DNA of 53,146 nt from Fluviicola sp. (GCF_029266855.1 NZ_JAQSWB010000013.1:1-53146); one strand, 5' to 3'; positions 7,840 to 16,477 are shown, numbered from the stretch's first letter. Notes: generated by a model from the letters alone, not told the origin. Numbers and translations: made by a program.

Positions 7840-10305
7840 ATGAAAAAATATATTTTAACAATCACCTTTTTGGTGGTATTGCTATCTCATGCTCAAAATT
7901 TAGTTCCGAATGGGAACTTTGAAGGTGGCACCTATAATGGTGGTACCGCACCAATTGATTATTATTCTGATGAGAATCAAGGATTCTTCAACAATTCTAG
8001 CACTCCTTTGAGATTTGATGATGATATATATGATTGGTATTGTGCCAAATCCGACAAGCTTTTTGGAGGAAGACGCAGAGATTCCCCGGATTGGATTGAT
8101 CCGAACCAATGGTACAACACCGAAAATGAAGGAAATTGTACACAAACAAGATATGTGAGGTGTGCTTATCCGAATGAATCCATTATGGTAGAGTTGGCTG
8201 GAGGACACAAATTAATCAAAGGTCAAACGTATACATTCAAAGTTAAAGCGAGAGGAGGAAAAGGAACTGCTTTCCCATCTCATCAATTCCGGTTAACCTT
8301 TACAGCAGATGATGAGGGCTTGGATTGCCTTAACAATAAAAAATGGTACGTGACTGAATTCTATGTTGAGAACTCCTGTGAGTGGCATTATTTTGAACAC
8401 ACCTTTACCGTTCCCGATAATAACGATAAAAAGTATGAAGACATGGGATGGTTGGTGTTGAATGTCAATTACTATCGGGAGGGAAGCAATAAACCGAACG
8501 ATTATGGGGCTGTCTTTAATTTTGACGATGTCGTACTTACCATCGAACCTAAATGCATTGATAACCGTTATATACAAGACAGGGTATATGCGCAAGAGGA
8601 GCATAAGATAGAACAAGCAAACGTTGAAATCAAAGCTGGGGCGCATGTAAGTCCTTATTCCTGGCAGTCACAGTTTCCTGTGGTGTTAAAACCCACTTCA
8701 ATGGTAATATACAGAGCGCCAACTGTCTACTTGGAACCGGGCTTCTTTATTGAGGAAGACGGCAGTTATTTTGAAACGCAGGTTGGAACCTGTGTGGAGA
8801 ACCCGTGTCCGGGTATTCCTGGCTTCACTCCTCCTCCTGTTGCACAATGTACCGGATCATTCACCTTGGGAAATGATTTCCCCGAAACACCGGGTGTCTT
8901 TTACGTGTGGGAACCGGAAAACTATTTTTCAGCACCATGGAGTCGGGTTACTGATGTAATAAGGCCACCTAACGATGATGGATGTGTAGATGCCAAACTG
9001 ACTATCTGGACTATTTGCGGAGCCTCACAGGTTCACAATTTCAAACTCCAATTTATTGATGCAGCACCAACAATTGACATAGGGAATGTAACAATGAGTC
9101 AAACAGGCATTTCAGGATACATAAACTTACAAAATGCTTCTGAATACACGATCCAAGGAATTAACACGGTGACAGGAGCTATCGTTTTTGAAGAGGAATA
9201 TGAATGGGATTGTCAGAACGGATCGCAACACATACCATTTATGGTGAATCACTGTACCGGAAATCTTTGTCAGAATCTGGAAATAAAAATTACTGCTTCC
9301 AATCCTTGTTTCGGTAGTGTCTCGGAATCCTTACAATGGCAGGCACCGAACGTTCCTGACTACGATTTACAGATAAGTAACCTGGTATCAACTGATTTTG
9401 AATTTAATTTTGATTGGGCCATTCCTGCTACCTACGAATATGTAAAAATTCAGGTATGGAATGAGGCCAAAACGGAAAAGCTTTGTGAGTGGATCTATAA
9501 TCGCTGTTCAAATCCGGTCAATACCAATAGTCCCTTCCACTTTGATATTAGGAATTGTTTGGGTGACGGGTGCTTTGCACAATGCAAGAACTACAAAGTC
9601 GTACTGGAAACAAGGCAATATTGCAATCCCTTGGTTTCTCACAAGGAAATTGCCTGGAACAAGTCCACTACAGTATTTGCAATGCCGGTTAATTACCCGA
9701 ATATCATTACTGCCGACGACGATGGAATAAACGATGATCTGTGTTTCTATCCCACTGGAGCAGACTGGTACGAAATATATGTAGAAAACAGGTGGGGAAA
9801 TCCAATGCATGAAGAACAGGGCTGTGTAAATGAAATCCCGATCTGTTTATGGCATCCGGCAACGAACACTACTGACGGAGAGTATTTCTACACGATCGTT
9901 TTTGGTAACCAATGCGGTTATTCCAATGAACTTACGACTACTGTAATGGTTTTTGCAGATCCATCCGGTCTTGCACAAAACAACACTCCACAGGAGGTCC
10001 GGAATTCAGAATATAAAATAATAACGGACCAATATGGCAATCAAACGGCAGTAGCACTGGAAAACAACAGTTCAGCCTGGAAGCTTAACACTTACCCAAA
10101 CCCAGCCGACGATGTCGTCTTTATCGAATCATCGGAAGAAATAACGCGAATAAGCCTTCGGGATGTTTTCGGAAAAGAAGTCCTGTCAAAGGAAATCCGT
10201 GACAAAAGCACATCTGTAACTATTTCCGGCTATGCTGCCGGCTACTACATCCTGGATGTAATTACTCAGGCCGGTATTAGATCAATAGATTTAGTGAAAC
10301 GGTAA
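7840..10305 (+). CDS. large T9SS-exported surface protein with two C-terminal sorting-type domains
   Basis: An 821-residue secreted protein. Residues 1-19 are a signal peptide. The mature N-terminus (NLVPNGNFEGG) opens a carbohydrate-binding-like jelly-roll seen in many T9SS cargo proteins. The middle is cysteine-rich and consists of Ig-like beta modules. Residues about 617-705 resemble the gliding-motility/CHU_C-type domain (PNIITADDDGINDDLCF, IYVENRWGNPM, DGEYFYTIVF), which marks type B T9SS cargo when at the C-terminus. Here it is followed at residues 749-821 by a type A sorting domain (TYPNPADDVVFIES ... GYYILDVITQAG ... VKR). The gene starts five bases after its upstream neighbour and ends before a strong hairpin at 10320. 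Adhesion or matrix formation is plausible but not shown. Confidence 0.8.
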   Translation: MKKYILTITFLVVLLSHAQNLVPNGNFEGGTYNGGTAPIDYYSDENQGFFNNSSTPLRFDDDIYDWYCAKSDKLFGGRRRDSPDWIDPNQWYNTENEGNCTQTRYVRCAYPNESIMVELAGGHKLIKGQTYTFKVKARGGKGTAFPSHQFRLTFTADDEGLDCLNNKKWYVTEFYVENSCEWHYFEHTFTVPDNNDKKYEDMGWLVLNVNYYREGSNKPNDYGAVFNFDDVVLTIEPKCIDNRYIQDRVYAQEEHKIEQANVEIKAGAHVSPYSWQSQFPVVLKPTSMVIYRAPTVYLEPGFFIEEDGSYFETQVGTCVENPCPGIPGFTPPPVAQCTGSFTLGNDFPETPGVFYVWEPENYFSAPWSRVTDVIRPPNDDGCVDAKLTIWTICGASQVHNFKLQFIDAAPTIDIGNVTMSQTGISGYINLQNASEYTIQGINTVTGAIVFEEEYEWDCQNGSQHIPFMVNHCTGNLCQNLEIKITASNPCFGSVSESLQWQAPNVPDYDLQISNLVSTDFEFNFDWAIPATYEYVKIQVWNEAKTEKLCEWIYNRCSNPVNTNSPFHFDIRNCLGDGCFAQCKNYKVVLETRQYCNPLVSHKEIAWNKSTTVFAMPVNYPNIITADDDGINDDLCFYPTGADWYEIYVENRWGNPMHEEQGCVNEIPICLWHPATNTTDGEYFYTIVFGNQCGYSNELTTTVMVFADPSGLAQNNTPQEVRNSEYKIITDQYGNQTAVALENNSSAWKLNTYPNPADDVVFIESSEEITRISLRDVFGKEVLSKEIRDKSTSVTISGYAAGYYILDVITQAGIRSIDLVKR

Positions 10306-10319
10306 TACCTGGAACACTC

Positions 10320-10347
10320 AATCCATCCCGGAATACCGGGATGGATT
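10320..10347 (+). terminator. hairpin after the surface-protein operon
   Basis: A 12-bp perfect stem (AATCCATCCCGG with CCGGGATGGATT) with loop AATA begins 14 bases after the stop at 10305. There is no T-run, so it may be a processing or stability hairpin as much as a terminator. Confidence 0.6.
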
Positions 10348-10513
10348 AACAGGACTTTACCCTTGAATTCAAAAAATCGCTGTAAGCAAGGTGTATCAAC
10401 GGCTATCTCTTCCCAATATGCCAATTGTTAACTTTTGATAATAAGGTAACAATCGCCAGAAAAGTAAGTTAATATCAGTAGCATACCGCTTCGAATATTA
10501 AAACCGCATTCAC

Positions 10514-11362
10514 ATGAAAGCTTTTCTTGAAAAGCTCGAATTCAACTTTTATAGCGAGCTTCAAACCCTACTCGAAAAACCAGAGAAAACCAATATCCGT
10601 TCTGCCGTAGAATTAAGCCGAAAATACCTCGTCGACTTAAAAAGCGAAATCATTAACCGGGGATTCAGAAAACCCCAGGATGAAATAGATTGTTTTAAGA
10701 TCACAAAACCCAAATTACACGCAGAGCTTATTTACTTCAGGGGAATCTTGGTTGCACAGCAAAACATACCCCTAGGCTCAGATGAAATAAAGAAATCGTA
10801 TCTAAATGATCATTTGGCTCGTTACTTCATCTTCTTTGAAGAAAACAAAGAATTCATTCGTTACTATCGCTCCGAAGCCAATCACCTGGACGATCAGTTC
10901 TTTATTCGTGAAAAAGCTCAATTAACTAAAGAATACGAAGTAGACTTCTCAGAAGTAGATTTTCGTTGGAATACCGGGTATGATTTGATCTTGGCAAAAT
11001 GCCTCGCCTTTGAAAAACTGGAACATCAGATTAGGCAGGAACTGTTCCGGATCAGTCACATGGAAGAAACAAGCTTCAATCCGATTATTCCCCAGGCAAA
11101 TCACAAAAAAGTATTGCAATGGACAGATTCAAAAACAGATCTTGTTGAACTCATCTATGCCCTTCACTCAGTTGGTGCGCTCAACAATGGTCAAACCGAC
11201 CTCAAAACAATAACCGAAGTACTCCAAGCAACCTTTCAAATTGAACTAGGTGATCACTACAAAGTCTACCACGATCTAAAATCTCGCAAAATCGCCCGTA
11301 CAAAATTCCTGAATAACCTCGTCGAAACCTTAAACAAACGAATGGAAGCGGATGATGAGTAA
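10514..11362 (+). CDS. RteC-family protein
   Basis: A 282-residue cytoplasmic protein of the RteC family (PF09357). Recognisable stretches are EIDCFKITKPKLHAELIYF near residue 60, the EFIRYYRSEANHLDDQFF segment near residue 115, and the C-terminal LQWTDSKTDLVELIYALHS, GALNNGQTDLKTI and KSRKIARTKFLNNL. In the conjugative transposon CTnDOT, RteC is the tetracycline-dependent activator of the excision operon. Chromosomal paralogues without a neighbouring element are common and their role is unknown. No integrase, excisionase or conjugation gene is in the window. It is convergent with the AT-rich pair at 11419-15069 and may mark the edge of a former mobile element; that is inference. No clear promoter box was found in the 200 bp upstream. 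Confidence 0.85.
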   Translation: MKAFLEKLEFNFYSELQTLLEKPEKTNIRSAVELSRKYLVDLKSEIINRGFRKPQDEIDCFKITKPKLHAELIYFRGILVAQQNIPLGSDEIKKSYLNDHLARYFIFFEENKEFIRYYRSEANHLDDQFFIREKAQLTKEYEVDFSEVDFRWNTGYDLILAKCLAFEKLEHQIRQELFRISHMEETSFNPIIPQANHKKVLQWTDSKTDLVELIYALHSVGALNNGQTDLKTITEVLQATFQIELGDHYKVYHDLKSRKIARTKFLNNLVETLNKRMEADDE

Positions 11363-11418
11363 ATGATAAACAATGATCTGATTGAAGAAATTAAATAATA
11401 TTTCTTGACTGTAGGTTG

Positions 11419-12870
11419 TTATAAAAATCCAAATGCTGATGTATTTCCATATTTTATTACAGGAATCTTAACATGAATTTTTCCATTATCAGTAGCTATA
11501 TAATTTTCCAAACTCCATAATGAAATGCCCATTTGGGTCCTATTAAAAGTTAAGATTGGTGAGTTTACTTCTGTATTCTCGGTTTCCCATTCAAAATCTA
11601 TTTCGATTCCAATTTTCACAAATTTGTCTTGTATTTTTATAAAGAAATCTTTCTTACCACGAGGTTTATAGTTAAGACTCATCTTTCCTTTAGTTTTACC
11701 ATTCTTAATTACCACTTGGCTTAAACATAATTCTTTAAAATCTATAAGGTTTGTTTTATCTATAGAAAAAATCTTCCCTAATTCAAGAATTGGTTTATTC
11801 AGAAAACTGGAAAATAATTTAGCATCTTCCTGAAGGACACCTAATGCTGTTTTACTTATCGATGTTAATTTCAAATTAGAGTGTACCGTTTTTATTTTAA
11901 AGAAACCGATAGGGATATTTACAGCATCGTGATTACTGATACTTACTAAAGAAACATTTTCTAGGCTACAAACATATTCTTTTACTTCTTGTGGAAAATC
12001 GATTTGCGAGACAATTATGAGGTTTTCAAATTCTATATCTTTTAAAGATTTTTTGAATTTTCCAATATCTCCGGCAAAATCCTCTGATATTAATTTAACT
12101 AAAGTTAGTTCTCCATTATAATTGTTTTTAATTATAAAATCCACTTTATTTATATTATTGGATTTTTTGATTGGATTAATTAAAATTGTTGACTCTTGAT
12201 TTAAGGAAACTTTTAGTAATTGATGTATGTAATCAAAAAAATCCGTTGCAGATATTTTATCACATGAGCGAAGTTCAAATAGAAACTTTGGAGGATCATA
12301 ATGTAATAGTTCACCCAACTCATTCTTTCTCACAAATTCAACTTTCCAGCTACTCCATATAAATTGATACTGGTAGTGAATATCCAACTCGATTTTATTC
12401 GAAAACAAATATTGAGCTTCCAGAATATTTGCTTTCCAAAAGATATTTAAACCTAACTGGGAAAATAAAAATTCAGCCGCTTTTTTTGAAATTTCCAAAA
12501 AGTCAATTTTTCCATATTTTGAATGTTCAACAGTAACCTTATTTCTAATAAAACGAAAAGTTTCATCATCTCGTCCTTCAAACATTGAAGTGACATATAA
12601 TTTATTACTTCTTTCTTGATTATCCAAAGATTCATGTTTTGTTGCATCAGCTATATCAACAATGATATTGTAGTCAACAGATTTTTTATTAGTTCTAACA
12701 GATTTTTTTCCTGCAATCTCTGGAAAATGACTTAATCTAACTGCTAAATCTTCGGCCATCGTTATAATATCAGAGATATTCGAATCAACTGAAACCTGAT
12801 TTATCAATTCAGAATTTAATTTCTCCCATGGACGGATAATACTTGTTGCAAATCTTAAATTTAGATTCAT
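11419..12870 (-). CDS. uncharacterised protein encoded beside a P-loop ATPase
   Basis: A 483-residue soluble protein without a recognised family. Residues 60-90 contain NKKSVDYNIIVDIADATKHE; an A-D/N-x-x-KH motif of this kind occurs in several helical domains of unknown function. Residues 240-312 have the order of a restriction-endonuclease-like core: VDFIIKNN, GELTLVKL, a helix, then FENLIIVSQIDF and VSLVSIS. The aspartate (D244) and lysine (K259) are present, but the acidic residue two before the lysine is Leu, so it would be a degenerate nuclease or only a fold look-alike. The C-terminus is beta-rich. It follows the ATPase gene by 90 bp on the same strand and shares its strongly AT-rich composition, so the two were probably acquired together and act together. 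Confidence 0.7.
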   Translation of the reverse strand: MNLNLRFATSIIRPWEKLNSELINQVSVDSNISDIITMAEDLAVRLSHFPEIAGKKSVRTNKKSVDYNIIVDIADATKHESLDNQERSNKLYVTSMFEGRDDETFRFIRNKVTVEHSKYGKIDFLEISKKAAEFLFSQLGLNIFWKANILEAQYLFSNKIELDIHYQYQFIWSSWKVEFVRKNELGELLHYDPPKFLFELRSCDKISATDFFDYIHQLLKVSLNQESTILINPIKKSNNINKVDFIIKNNYNGELTLVKLISEDFAGDIGKFKKSLKDIEFENLIIVSQIDFPQEVKEYVCSLENVSLVSISNHDAVNIPIGFFKIKTVHSNLKLTSISKTALGVLQEDAKLFSSFLNKPILELGKIFSIDKTNLIDFKELCLSQVVIKNGKTKGKMSLNYKPRGKKDFFIKIQDKFVKIGIEIDFEWETENTEVNSPILTFNRTQMGISLWSLENYIATDNGKIHVKIPVIKYGNTSAFGFL

Positions 12871-12960
12871 GATACTGCTAGTGTCTTTTAATCTTGTCTA
12901 TAATGTTTATTAAAAACTTTATTTGCTGGGCTTTTGTATAGTTTCTGTGGGGTTATTCCA

Positions 12961-15069
12961 TTATTCATTGTCAAAGTATAGATTATTTGCTTTTTCAGTT
13001 AAATTATAATAAGTTCTTTCTCCAGTTTCGGGATTTAATGTCTTTCTTTCATTATTTATGAGCCCTAATTCTCTAAGTTTTATTGACCGTCTTGAAACCT
13101 TTTGATATGTACAATCAAGTTCTTGTGCCATTCCAGAAGCATATTGAGGCTGATCTATTTTAAGTGAATTAAGAAAATTTAAATCAAATTCAGCGATTTG
13201 AATATTTTCATTAACAACTGGGATTATAACTGCCACATGTTCAATCGAACAGATGCCTTTTCTACAAGTTGGGCACATCATATCAAAAAGTTGAAGCTTA
13301 TCAAGCAATTCATACTGATAAGTTTTTTCACAATCCGTATTATCACATTTCAATTGTTTTGCAGTAGACAGATATTTACGAATTGCATCAGAATAATTAA
13401 ATCTTCTTTGTATTACGTATTTTCTATCACTTCCTCTACCATAAAAAATGTCATCTTTAATACAGAGTCCATAATTGAGGGAAAAGAAACTCATTATATT
13501 TTGCCCATCTTGATCTTTTTGTTCATTGTATTTGGTAATGAAAAAGTGAAGTTCTAACGATGAAATTAGTTCTTCCAAATTTTTGTCTATATAAAAATGG
13601 CTTGTGGGTGGTTTATGTTTATCCTCTTGAAATATTTTTGAATCCGAAAGTCCAATTTCTCTTTTATTGGACTTAGAAAGGCCAATTAAAGTATTCAACA
13701 GTTCCATTAAATGGTATTTTTCCAGTTTAATATTAAATGGCTCTCTCATGAATTTGTTTTGAGAAAAATATGGATTAATAGAATCATTAAAATACCTTTC
13801 TGCAGCGAGATCTAAGTCTCTGAGTGTAACTTTTTGGTCCTTTGATATGCTATTTTGATATGCATACCAAAGAATCCAACCAACATTCCTAGGTACACTT
13901 GATGTAATGTCAAATAACATTCTATAATACTCGTCCATTGTATTTCTCGAGGTATCAAAGAAATACTCGGGCTCTTTTTTACAGAAATAATTAATTCTTG
14001 TAGTAATTAATTTTTTAATACTTCGTTGAGCTTCAGCCTGAATATCGGTAACTTTTCTTGCTTGAAAAAGATCATAATAGTCAAGTTTTATTTGTTCTAT
14101 TTTTTGCGGATCAATATCACCTAAATAGAGCCTCCCAGGATAAGCTGCAATTTTAAATTTAAAGTATTCATCAGACCAATTATTCAATGGACCAACTATT
14201 GTATCTACAAAAACCTTCATCGCTCGTTCTTCAATTTCAGAAAAATCATCAAGACAAATAAATATATACTTGATTCCAATTTGCGAAAGAAGTCCTTTTA
14301 TACTTGATAGAATAACTGAGGGATTAAAGCATTTTAATAGAATTTCAGAAAACTGTTCCTCTGTGTTATTTGAAAAAGCGTTTTGAATTGAACTGCTTTT
14401 TGCTCCTCCAACGCTGGCAGTAAGATCTGTCAGAGCTAAATTAGCTGTTGAGTTTTGAGTTATACCTGATTCTTCACTTTTACTATTTGCTCGATTGATA
14501 CTCTTTTCTTTTAGTATTTGGATGTCTATATATTCATTTTTCTCGATCTCGTTAAAAATATTTTCAAGCTCAACAATAAACGTTTTTTTGTCCGGACCAA
14601 AAATTGTTGAAATTTTTGCTAAGAAGAATTTTAAGGTGTTTGTCTTTACTTCCTCTTTTATTTGATCAATTATTTGTTTTAAGAAAGCTTTGTGTAATAA
14701 ATATTTTTCAAGATCTTGAGGAGAAATTAGATTTTTATATTGACTAGAATCGTATGTGAAATTTTTAGCTTGTTCAAAAATTGTTTTCACATCAATATAC
14801 AAAGATAGCTTATCATTATCTTTTCTTATTTCGTGTTGAAGTCGAGCTATAATAGTTGATTTACCAGTACCTTTTCTTCCTATTAAAATAGTTGTATTGG
14901 GTCTAAGTGAAGATTTTAAAACAAAATCATTATCTAAAGGATCAACATAAAGCTCTTCAATAATGCTTTCATCAGAATTAATATCTGAGAGGTCAGCTCG
15001 TCTACATTTTTTTAAAGAATCAACCATTAAATAAAAGTTGTCTTTTTCTTTATTTTCAATTTTCATCAT
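12961..15069 (-). CDS. P-loop ATPase with zinc-ribbon and winged-helix C-terminus
   Basis: A 702-residue protein. The Walker A motif GRKGTGKST is at residues 64-72 and a Walker B-like IFICLDDFSE is at 269-278; the region around NVGWILW (about 395-401) is helical. Residues 575-602 hold a CX4C-X18-CX2C zinc-binding site (C575, C580, C599, C602). Residues 635-700 form a winged helix-turn-helix (YASGMAQELDCTYQKVSRRS, then a TGERTYYNLTEKA wing). The architecture resembles STAND/ORC-like ATPases and the Sll1717-type ATPases; I cannot fix the family without a search. Two adjacent ATG codons start the gene (15069 and 15066). The DNA is markedly AT-rich against its neighbours. Together with the downstream 483-residue gene it looks like a two-gene defence or stress-sensing unit, which is inference. 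Confidence 0.75.
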   Translation of the reverse strand: MMKIENKEKDNFYLMVDSLKKCRRADLSDINSDESIIEELYVDPLDNDFVLKSSLRPNTTILIGRKGTGKSTIIARLQHEIRKDNDKLSLYIDVKTIFEQAKNFTYDSSQYKNLISPQDLEKYLLHKAFLKQIIDQIKEEVKTNTLKFFLAKISTIFGPDKKTFIVELENIFNEIEKNEYIDIQILKEKSINRANSKSEESGITQNSTANLALTDLTASVGGAKSSSIQNAFSNNTEEQFSEILLKCFNPSVILSSIKGLLSQIGIKYIFICLDDFSEIEERAMKVFVDTIVGPLNNWSDEYFKFKIAAYPGRLYLGDIDPQKIEQIKLDYYDLFQARKVTDIQAEAQRSIKKLITTRINYFCKKEPEYFFDTSRNTMDEYYRMLFDITSSVPRNVGWILWYAYQNSISKDQKVTLRDLDLAAERYFNDSINPYFSQNKFMREPFNIKLEKYHLMELLNTLIGLSKSNKREIGLSDSKIFQEDKHKPPTSHFYIDKNLEELISSLELHFFITKYNEQKDQDGQNIMSFFSLNYGLCIKDDIFYGRGSDRKYVIQRRFNYSDAIRKYLSTAKQLKCDNTDCEKTYQYELLDKLQLFDMMCPTCRKGICSIEHVAVIIPVVNENIQIAEFDLNFLNSLKIDQPQYASGMAQELDCTYQKVSRRSIKLRELGLINNERKTLNPETGERTYYNLTEKANNLYFDNE

Positions 15070-15303
15070 TGATATTTCTTATTTGGCAAAATAGGATTTA
15101 AATTGTTTGATTCCCAAATTCACCTTATAGTAGTAGCTTGCGCGTATGTATAACACTAACCATTTAGGAATTATTAAATCGGATTTCACATTGAATTTCA
15201 AGAATCTTCGTGAATAGTCTTTAGTACGTCATTTCAATACTACACAATAATTCTGAAAATCAGCGAGATGTTGAAAAATTCCTGGAACTAAATTTACCTG
15301 AAA

Positions 15304-15323
15304 GGTAGCAGGATTCGAACCCA
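15304..15323 (-). pseudogene. tRNA 3'-end-like fragment, possible attachment-site remnant
   Basis: Read on the minus strand this is GGGTTCGAATCCTGCTACC, the T-loop (TTCGAAT) and 3' acceptor part of a typical bacterial tRNA. The sequence further upstream on that strand (to about 15396) can be stretched over a D-arm-like and an anticodon-arm-like segment but does not give a paired cloverleaf, so it is not a working tRNA. Fragments of tRNA 3' ends are commonly left where integrases recombine at tRNA genes. It lies just outside the AT-rich ATPase pair. Confidence 0.4.
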
Positions 15324-15451
15324 TAAAAATTAGTTGGAATTGTGTTTTAGAAAAAACATTCTCTTTAACTGGTAGGCTCAGCTTACCCTTTTAGCTCAAA
15401 ACTTAATGAAATCAAATGCAATAAAATGAAGCTTAATGAAAGATCAAAAAA

Positions 15452-15487
15452 AAATTCTTATCTAAATTCTTATCTAAATTCTTATCT
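15452..15487. repeat. three tandem copies of a 12-bp unit
   Basis: The unit AAATTCTTATCT is repeated three times without change. It is non-coding as far as I can tell and carries no spacers, so it is not a CRISPR array. Confidence 0.85.
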
Positions 15488-15500
15488 AAGCAAAAATCAA

Positions 15501-15531
15501 AAAGCCGCAGCATCAATGATACTGCGGCTTT
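15501..15531 (-). terminator. terminator of the small protein gene at 15569
   Basis: A perfect 10-bp stem (AAAGCCGCAG with CTGCGGCTTT). On the minus strand it leads into TTTTTGATTTTTG, and it starts about 38 bases after the stop of the gene at 15569-15883. Confidence 0.75.
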
Positions 15532-15568
15532 CGCGATGTTGTTTGGTGGTCCCACACAGACTAAATAA

Positions 15569-15883
15569 TTAATGGCAGACCCAACCATGAACTTGATTAG
15601 GACGAACACCAACGATCCATTTTTCACCCTTATATATAGTTTTAGTGGCGGTTGATGTAACTTGTCCATTAATTGACAATACACATTCAAGTGTTCCATT
15701 CCCGATAGCAGTATAATAAAATATAAAACCACCATCTTCACGAGGTTCATCTCTATCATATCTTAATACACCACACACGATTGTCTGAGCATGAGAAAAA
15801 AGCTTTAGATTTTCAATCGAATTCACATCGACCATTTCAACCTGTGATAATTCTTTAAAAGTAAATTCATTTAAATTTTCCAT
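15569..15883 (-). CDS. small protein with a bacteriocin-leader-like N-terminus
   Basis: A protein of 104 residues. Its first 22 residues (FKELSQVEMVDVN within them) follow the pattern ELSxxEMxxI/V found in double-glycine leader peptides of Bacteroidota bacteriocins and RiPPs, but the glycine pair is replaced by Asn-Ser. The rest is a small beta-rich domain with two cysteines in its body (IVCGVLRYD, LECVLSING) and a third near the end (GWVCH). No modification enzyme or peptidase-containing ABC transporter is in the window. An intrinsic terminator follows. It stands alone between the tRNA-like fragment and the folded intergenic region. The product may be secreted, or the leader may be a relic; both are inference. 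Confidence 0.55.
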   Translation of the reverse strand: MENLNEFTFKELSQVEMVDVNSIENLKLFSHAQTIVCGVLRYDRDEPREDGGFIFYYTAIGNGTLECVLSINGQVTSTATKTIYKGEKWIVGVRPNQVHGWVCH

Positions 15884-15995
15884 TTTTTCTTTTGTTTAGT
15901 TCCTATATGAATGTTATTGGCTCAAACATAATTGATCTTTTCATTAAATTCTAGGGTATAAATACGGTATCTATTTGCGAAAAATCCCCTAAGTT

Positions 15996-16051
15996 GGTGC
16001 GAGTGTCTCACTCGTACCATAAACTAAATACGGCCCCCTCTCGGAGGCCGT
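15996..16051. repeat. two adjacent hairpin-forming repeats
   Basis: The first stem pairs GGTGCGAGTG (15996-16005) with CACTCGTACC (16009-16018), with one mismatch. The second pairs ACGGCC (16030-16035) with GGCCGT (16046-16051), extended inwards by CC/GG pairs. They resemble short dispersed palindromes of Bacteroidota genomes; neither has a T-run. Confidence 0.6.
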
Positions 16052-16320
16052 TCCCTTATTTTCTTCTTTTCCGTGTCAACCATCTCAACAACCACGCGTG
16101 TCTGCCGTAAAATAATGGAGGCAGGGAAACACAAAAGCAAAAGTTAGAAAGCTTAATTCAAGCTTCAAACACCGATTTAGTTCCTTATTCACTTTCGGAC
16201 CAAAAATCGACACCTGTTTAATAAATTACCACAGCGAACAAACGCCCAATTACCCGACCTGAAGATCTTAAAGAAAACTTGAAATCATCACCCGTCCTAC
16301 TAAGTGATCTAAAGAAGCGA

Positions 16321-16445
16321 TAAGCTGCCGGTGTGGTTGCAAATCCCGGAAAGTGCAAATCCCGCAGTGTTTGTAAAACTACTGCGGGGTTGCATTTCGG
16401 ATCCTGATCCCCTCTTTCCGTAGATTGGCCCGCACCGGCAGTTTA
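16321..16445. ncRNA. 125-bp extended inverted-repeat element, candidate structured RNA
   Basis: The ends TAAGCTGCCGGTG (16321-16333) and CACCGGCAGTTTA (16433-16445) pair over 13 bp with one G-T. Inside, CCCGCAGTGTTT (16361-16372) pairs with AAAC-T-ACTGCGGG (16376-16388) around a GTA triloop with one bulged T. That stem continues outwards through AAGTGCAAAT and GTTGCATTT to about 16343/16402 with small bulges. The 30 bases at 16403-16432 stay unpaired. TGCAAATCCCG occurs twice in the 5' arm. A second small stem and an A/T hairpin (16478-16505) follow. The strand is undetermined. It may be a structured RNA or a folded mobile-repeat sequence; I do not match it to a named RNA family. Confidence 0.4.
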
Positions 16446-16477
16446 GCCAAACGCCGTAATTGGGCTAAGCATTTTTG

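Larger units (their letters stand above)
15070..15568. other. intergenic stretch with tRNA-like fragment, repeat and hairpin
   Basis: About 500 bp without a convincing gene. It holds, in order, AT-rich sequence upstream of the ATPase, a tRNA-3'-end-like fragment (15304-15323), a small hairpin GGTAGGC-TCA-GCTTACC (15371-15387), a 12-bp tandem repeat (15452-15487) and the terminator of the gene at 15569. Frames that cross it, such as 15433-15759 on the minus strand, read like shadows. Confidence 0.55.

Noticed and set aside
10514-11362. RteC as proof of a CTnDOT-like conjugative transposon here
   Set aside because: No integrase, excisionase, mob or tra gene is in the window; RteC relatives are also found alone.
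15301-15396. A complete tRNA gene
   Set aside because: Only the T-arm and 3' acceptor part are convincing; no paired cloverleaf can be made.
15433-15759. A 108-residue minus-strand frame overlapping the small protein at 15569
   Set aside because: It reads through the 12-bp tandem repeat (LDKNLDKNLDKN) and a hairpin; the 15569 frame has the leader-like start and a terminator.
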